The position numbers and the translations under genes are program-made. This document shows, in pieces, positions 62,522 through 64,000 of a stretch of DNA of 64,000 nucleotides. The stretch lies in the NCBI RefSeq assembly GCF_000516555.1, contig NZ_AZSJ01000004.1, positions 1 through 64,000 of the forward strand. Reading direction: 5' to 3'. Within the stretch, counting starts at the first letter, position 1; the number at the start of each line of letters is the position of its first letter. A model generated the notes under the pieces. It had not been told where the DNA came from. It made no database searches and saw only the letters and a program-made list of their open reading frames with translations. This DNA is from Afipia sp. P52-10. GTDB lineage: Bacteria > Pseudomonadota > Alphaproteobacteria > Rhizobiales > Xanthobacteraceae.

Positions 62522-63637
62522 ATGCCCCGTCACACGACCGCTCTCGCAACCGACCTGCTTGACGAACTGGAAGACACGCTCGTCAACGGAACCGTCGCGC
62601 GCCGTGTCGAGATCCTTCGCAACATTACCGACCTGTTCCTAGCCGGCAACATCGATTATTCCGATGCCCAGCTCGGTCTGTTCGACGACGTGTTTGCCTG
62701 CCTCGTGCAGAATATCGAGATTTCAGCCAAAGCCCTGTTGGCACGCCGGCTGTCGCAGCATCCAGCCGCACCGCCACGCATCATTCATGCCTTGGCATTT
62801 GACAATACCATCGACGTTGCAGGCCCCGTGCTAACGAGCTCGTCCCGTCTCGAAGACGCGGCGTTGATCGAAAACGCCCGCACCAAGAGCCAGGCTCATC
62901 TGCTGGCGATCTCCAAGCGCGAGCGCCTCAGCGAAGCCGTAACGGACACACTGGTTGAGCGAGGCAATATCGACGTCGTGACATCTGCGGCAGCGAATCC
63001 GGGTGCGGAATTCTCCGAACACGGCTACACGCGCTTGGTGGCACGATCGGAGCATAGCGAGGAGCTTGCGGTCAGCGTCGGCTCTCGCGCCAACATTCCA
63101 CGCCATCACCTGCTGAGGCTGATCGTCCGGGCCTCGGAAGCGGTCCGCAAGAAACTTCAGGCGACCCATCCGGATACGCAGTTCGAAGTCGCCGGTGCGG
63201 TCCGGCAGATCGCGCAACGTGCTCAGCATACGTCGGCCGCCGACGATCCCGACGTGATCGCGGCTCTCGCCCTCGTGAATGGGTTGCGCCAGACGGGGCA
63301 GCTCAACGAGACCAGGATCGCCCGCTTTGCACACGAACGGAGATTTAACGAAGTAAACGCGGCGATCTCGCACCTTGCCAAAGTTCCCTTCGCCACCGTC
63401 GAAACGATGATGATCGAGACGCGCTCGGAAGGCGTTATGGTTCTGTCCAAAGTGCTCAACTTCTCCTGGGCTACGGTGCAGACGATCCTCGATATGCGAG
63501 CCGACCTACAGGGCTCGTCAGTGGGCGATCACGCATTCTCGAAGATCAGCTACGAACGGCTGAAGATTGCCACCGCTCAGCAGATCTTGCGCTTCCACAA
63601 GATGCAGCAGAGCCGATCCGCAAGTCCTGCTCTATAG
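62522..63637 (+). CDS. DUF2336 domain protein
   Basis: The protein has 371 residues from the ATG at 62522, 22 codons inside a longer frame. It has DUF2336-type helical repeats: ARRVEILRNITDLFLAGNID, LAFDNTIDVAGPVLTSSSRL, AHLLAISKRERLSEAVTDTL and VDVVTSAAANPGAEFSEHGY-like parts. These HEAT-like repeats suggest protein binding. It follows the cyclase gene by 26 bases and may be co-transcribed with it. A second DUF2336 gene is at 30.3 kb. Confidence 0.85.
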   Translation: MPRHTTALATDLLDELEDTLVNGTVARRVEILRNITDLFLAGNIDYSDAQLGLFDDVFACLVQNIEISAKALLARRLSQHPAAPPRIIHALAFDNTIDVAGPVLTSSSRLEDAALIENARTKSQAHLLAISKRERLSEAVTDTLVERGNIDVVTSAAANPGAEFSEHGYTRLVARSEHSEELAVSVGSRANIPRHHLLRLIVRASEAVRKKLQATHPDTQFEVAGAVRQIAQRAQHTSAADDPDVIAALALVNGLRQTGQLNETRIARFAHERRFNEVNAAISHLAKVPFATVETMMIETRSEGVMVLSKVLNFSWATVQTILDMRADLQGSSVGDHAFSKISYERLKIATAQQILRFHKMQQSRSASPAL

Positions 63638-64000
63638 TGTCTTGCTGCCAGCGGTTTCGATCAGCCACGCGCGAAACGCGGTGAAGCCTGGCTCCCCGCG
63701 TCGTGCATCGCGATAGATCAGGTACCAGTGTTTGCCTTTGCTGACGCTGACCTGGAACGGCGCGACCAAACGGCCTGCACGCAAATCATCGTCGATATAA
63801 GGGCTGATCCCCATCGCCACGCCAACGCCATCGAGAGCGGCCTGTAACGCGTATCCGTAGAACTCGAATTCGGGCCCCTTCACCGGCATTTTCGACAGCC
63901 CAGCCGCCTTGATCCAGCGCGGCCAGTCCTCGCGGGCATGACGCACTCTCAACAAGGTCGCCGCCCTCAGATCCTCTGGACGCTTCAGCTTACGCGCAAT
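63632..64000 (-). CDS. LysR-family regulator, C-terminal part only
   Basis: The frame runs off the right edge, and only the last ~122 residues are present: EFEFYGYALQAALDGVGVAM, DDDLRAGRLVAPFQVSVSKG and YRDARRGEPGFTAFRAWLIE. This is the effector domain of a LysR regulator (GcvA-like). The DNA-binding part is outside the window. It is convergent with DUF2336, with stops overlapping by six bases. Confidence 0.88.
   Translation of the reverse strand: MARKLKRPEDLRAATLLRVRHAREDWPRWIKAAGLSKMPVKGPEFEFYGYALQAALDGVGVAMGISPYIDDDLRAGRLVAPFQVSVSKGKHWYLIYRDARRGEPGFTAFRAWLIETAGSKTL

Noticed and set aside
1-64000. CRISPR arrays, tRNA and rRNA genes
   Set aside because: No regularly spaced short repeats, cloverleaf or rRNA-like sequence was recognised by eye; a covariance search would be decisive.

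Overview
The window looks like an alphaproteobacterial chromosome from the Bradyrhizobium/Afipia/Rhodopseudomonas group (Nitrobacteraceae). This rests on moderately high GC, a MucR/Ros regulator, DUF5330, DUF1491, DUF6456 and TIGR03809-type small proteins, and split methylmalonyl-CoA mutase subunits with meaB. No tRNA, rRNA or CRISPR array was recognised.

Region 1 (1 to about 20.9 kb, almost all minus strand) is the structural module of a siphovirus-like prophage or gene-transfer-agent-like element. In transcription order it holds a small-terminase-like gene, large terminase, portal, two small genes, HK97 prohead protease, toxin cassettes, HK97 major capsid protein, another toxin cassette, head-tail connector, DUF3168, head closure, gp10-like, a second DUF3168, tail tube, two tail assembly chaperones, a short tape measure, two tail proteins, an acetyltransferase and a gpJ-like tail-tip protein that runs off the left edge. 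No integrase, replication, repressor or lysis gene is visible.

The most striking part is 9.6-17.3 kb. Several polymorphic-toxin/immunity cassettes are inserted between and around the prohead protease and major capsid genes. Their N-termini share an RYLRPD-type motif and a QPR..GG.WT linker. The C-termini are unrelated toxin domains: a deaminase with HAE and CxxC, an HNH/AHH-like nuclease, and an unknown domain. Each is followed by a candidate immunity gene. Between cassettes lie broken copies of the protease gene and dead immunity genes, which look like footprints of repeated cassette replacement. A secreted trypsin-fold protease sits in reverse orientation in the same operon.

Region 2 (21.0-23.3 kb) is an IS1595-family element with three passenger genes. 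It lies between the prophage edge and the 3' end of a DHA2 MFS transporter gene.

Region 3 (23.3-53.3 kb) is mostly housekeeping: MFS exporter, YcgN-type cysteine-cluster protein, PBP1A, DUF1214/DUF1254 pair, lipoprotein, DUF2336, DUF1491, a peptidoglycan-binding protein overlapping a PAS histidine kinase, SufE, DUF6456, MucR, a membrane glycosyltransferase, NIPSNAP, M20 dipeptidase, HerA-like ATPase, the folP-folB-folK pterin cluster, and a propionate cluster (mutA, mutB, an RsiV-like secreted protein, meaB and a pyroglutamyl peptidase).

Region 4 (53.4-54.8 kb) is a separate, non-prophage toxin/immunity pair with the same linker motif, next to the relic of a second copy. Region 5 (54.9-64 kb) has an envelope-stress-like locus (di-haem cytochrome c/DUF4384 protein, subtilisin-like protease with a damaged C-terminus, anti-sigma and ECF sigma factor), then a diguanylate cyclase, a second DUF2336 gene and the end of a LysR regulator.
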